This document shows positions 39,174-39,209 of a DNA stretch of 39,209 nucleotides, in pieces. The stretch spans positions 1 to 39,209 of the forward strand of contig NZ_CALGNQ010000253.1 of NCBI RefSeq assembly GCF_937958535.1, in the 5' to 3' direction. The notes beneath the pieces were generated by a model, which was given only the letters and a program-made list of their open reading frames with translations, had not been told where the DNA came from and did not search any database. The position numbers and the translations under genes are program-made. The DNA comes from an uncultured Georgenia sp. (GTDB lineage Bacteria > Actinomycetota > Actinomycetes > Actinomycetales > Actinomycetaceae). Every line of letters starts with the position of its first letter. Within the stretch, counting starts at the first letter, position 1.

Positions 39174-39209
39174 GTTGTGCTCCCCTGGTCGGTCGGCCGA
39201 GCCCGTCGC

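Overview
The window is very GC-rich, densely packed bacterial chromosome. Third positions are almost always G or C, GTG and TTG starts are common, and 4-nt ATGA/GTGA gene overlaps are frequent. CarD, Prim-PolC/LigC-type repair enzymes, a DUF5302 small protein and a GntR-controlled inositol cluster of corynebacterial type point to an actinomycete. I suspect Micrococcales (Bogoriellaceae or Cellulomonadaceae relatives), but no rRNA or other marker fixes the genus. I saw no rRNA, tRNA, insertion sequence, prophage or CRISPR array.

Left part (1-9000): a Mur-ligase paralogue, the RNA-polymerase-binding regulator CarD and an RtcB RNA ligase lie on the minus strand. Next come two decayed genes in divergent orientation: an alcohol-dehydrogenase remnant and a TetR remnant that has lost its middle. 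They are followed by a Mug-type DNA glycosylase, a DUF5302 small protein, a coiled-coil protein with an internal 60-bp repeat, a small PIG-L deacetylase, and a translationally coupled pair of SMR transporters with a methyltransferase.

Middle (8966-19446): a glycine-cleavage operon (gcvP-gcvT-gcvH plus a PPOX-fold oxidoreductase) sits behind a tandem glycine riboswitch, with a phosphoglycolate-phosphatase-like HAD gene divergent from it. Next are ATP-dependent ligase LigC and a LigD-type Prim-PolC, with no Ku visible. Between them lies a membrane-protein/TetR operon preceded by two matching palindromes.

Right-centre (19496-31279): an inositol-type catabolic locus. One minus-strand operon is iolC, a Cgl0159-like barrel protein, iolB, iolD, iolE. 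A second is an ABC permease, ATPase, binding protein and two Gfo/Idh dehydrogenases, all overlapping by 4 nt. A GntR/UTRA regulator is divergent. Three copies of the palindrome TTTGTC-N2-GACAAA, or close variants, mark the promoters of the three transcription units. In both catabolic operons the palindrome ends 2-3 nt upstream of a good -35 box. I read this as a self-contained regulon.

Right end (31366-39173): a large secreted, sortase-anchored, multidomain PIG-L protein, then a CUT1-type sugar ABC importer (binding protein and two permeases, no ATPase) and a PfkB sugar kinase. A seven-copy 22-23-bp repeat array separates the importer from the anchored protein. Similar short tandem arrays occur just 3' of several other genes and appear to be a habit of this genome.
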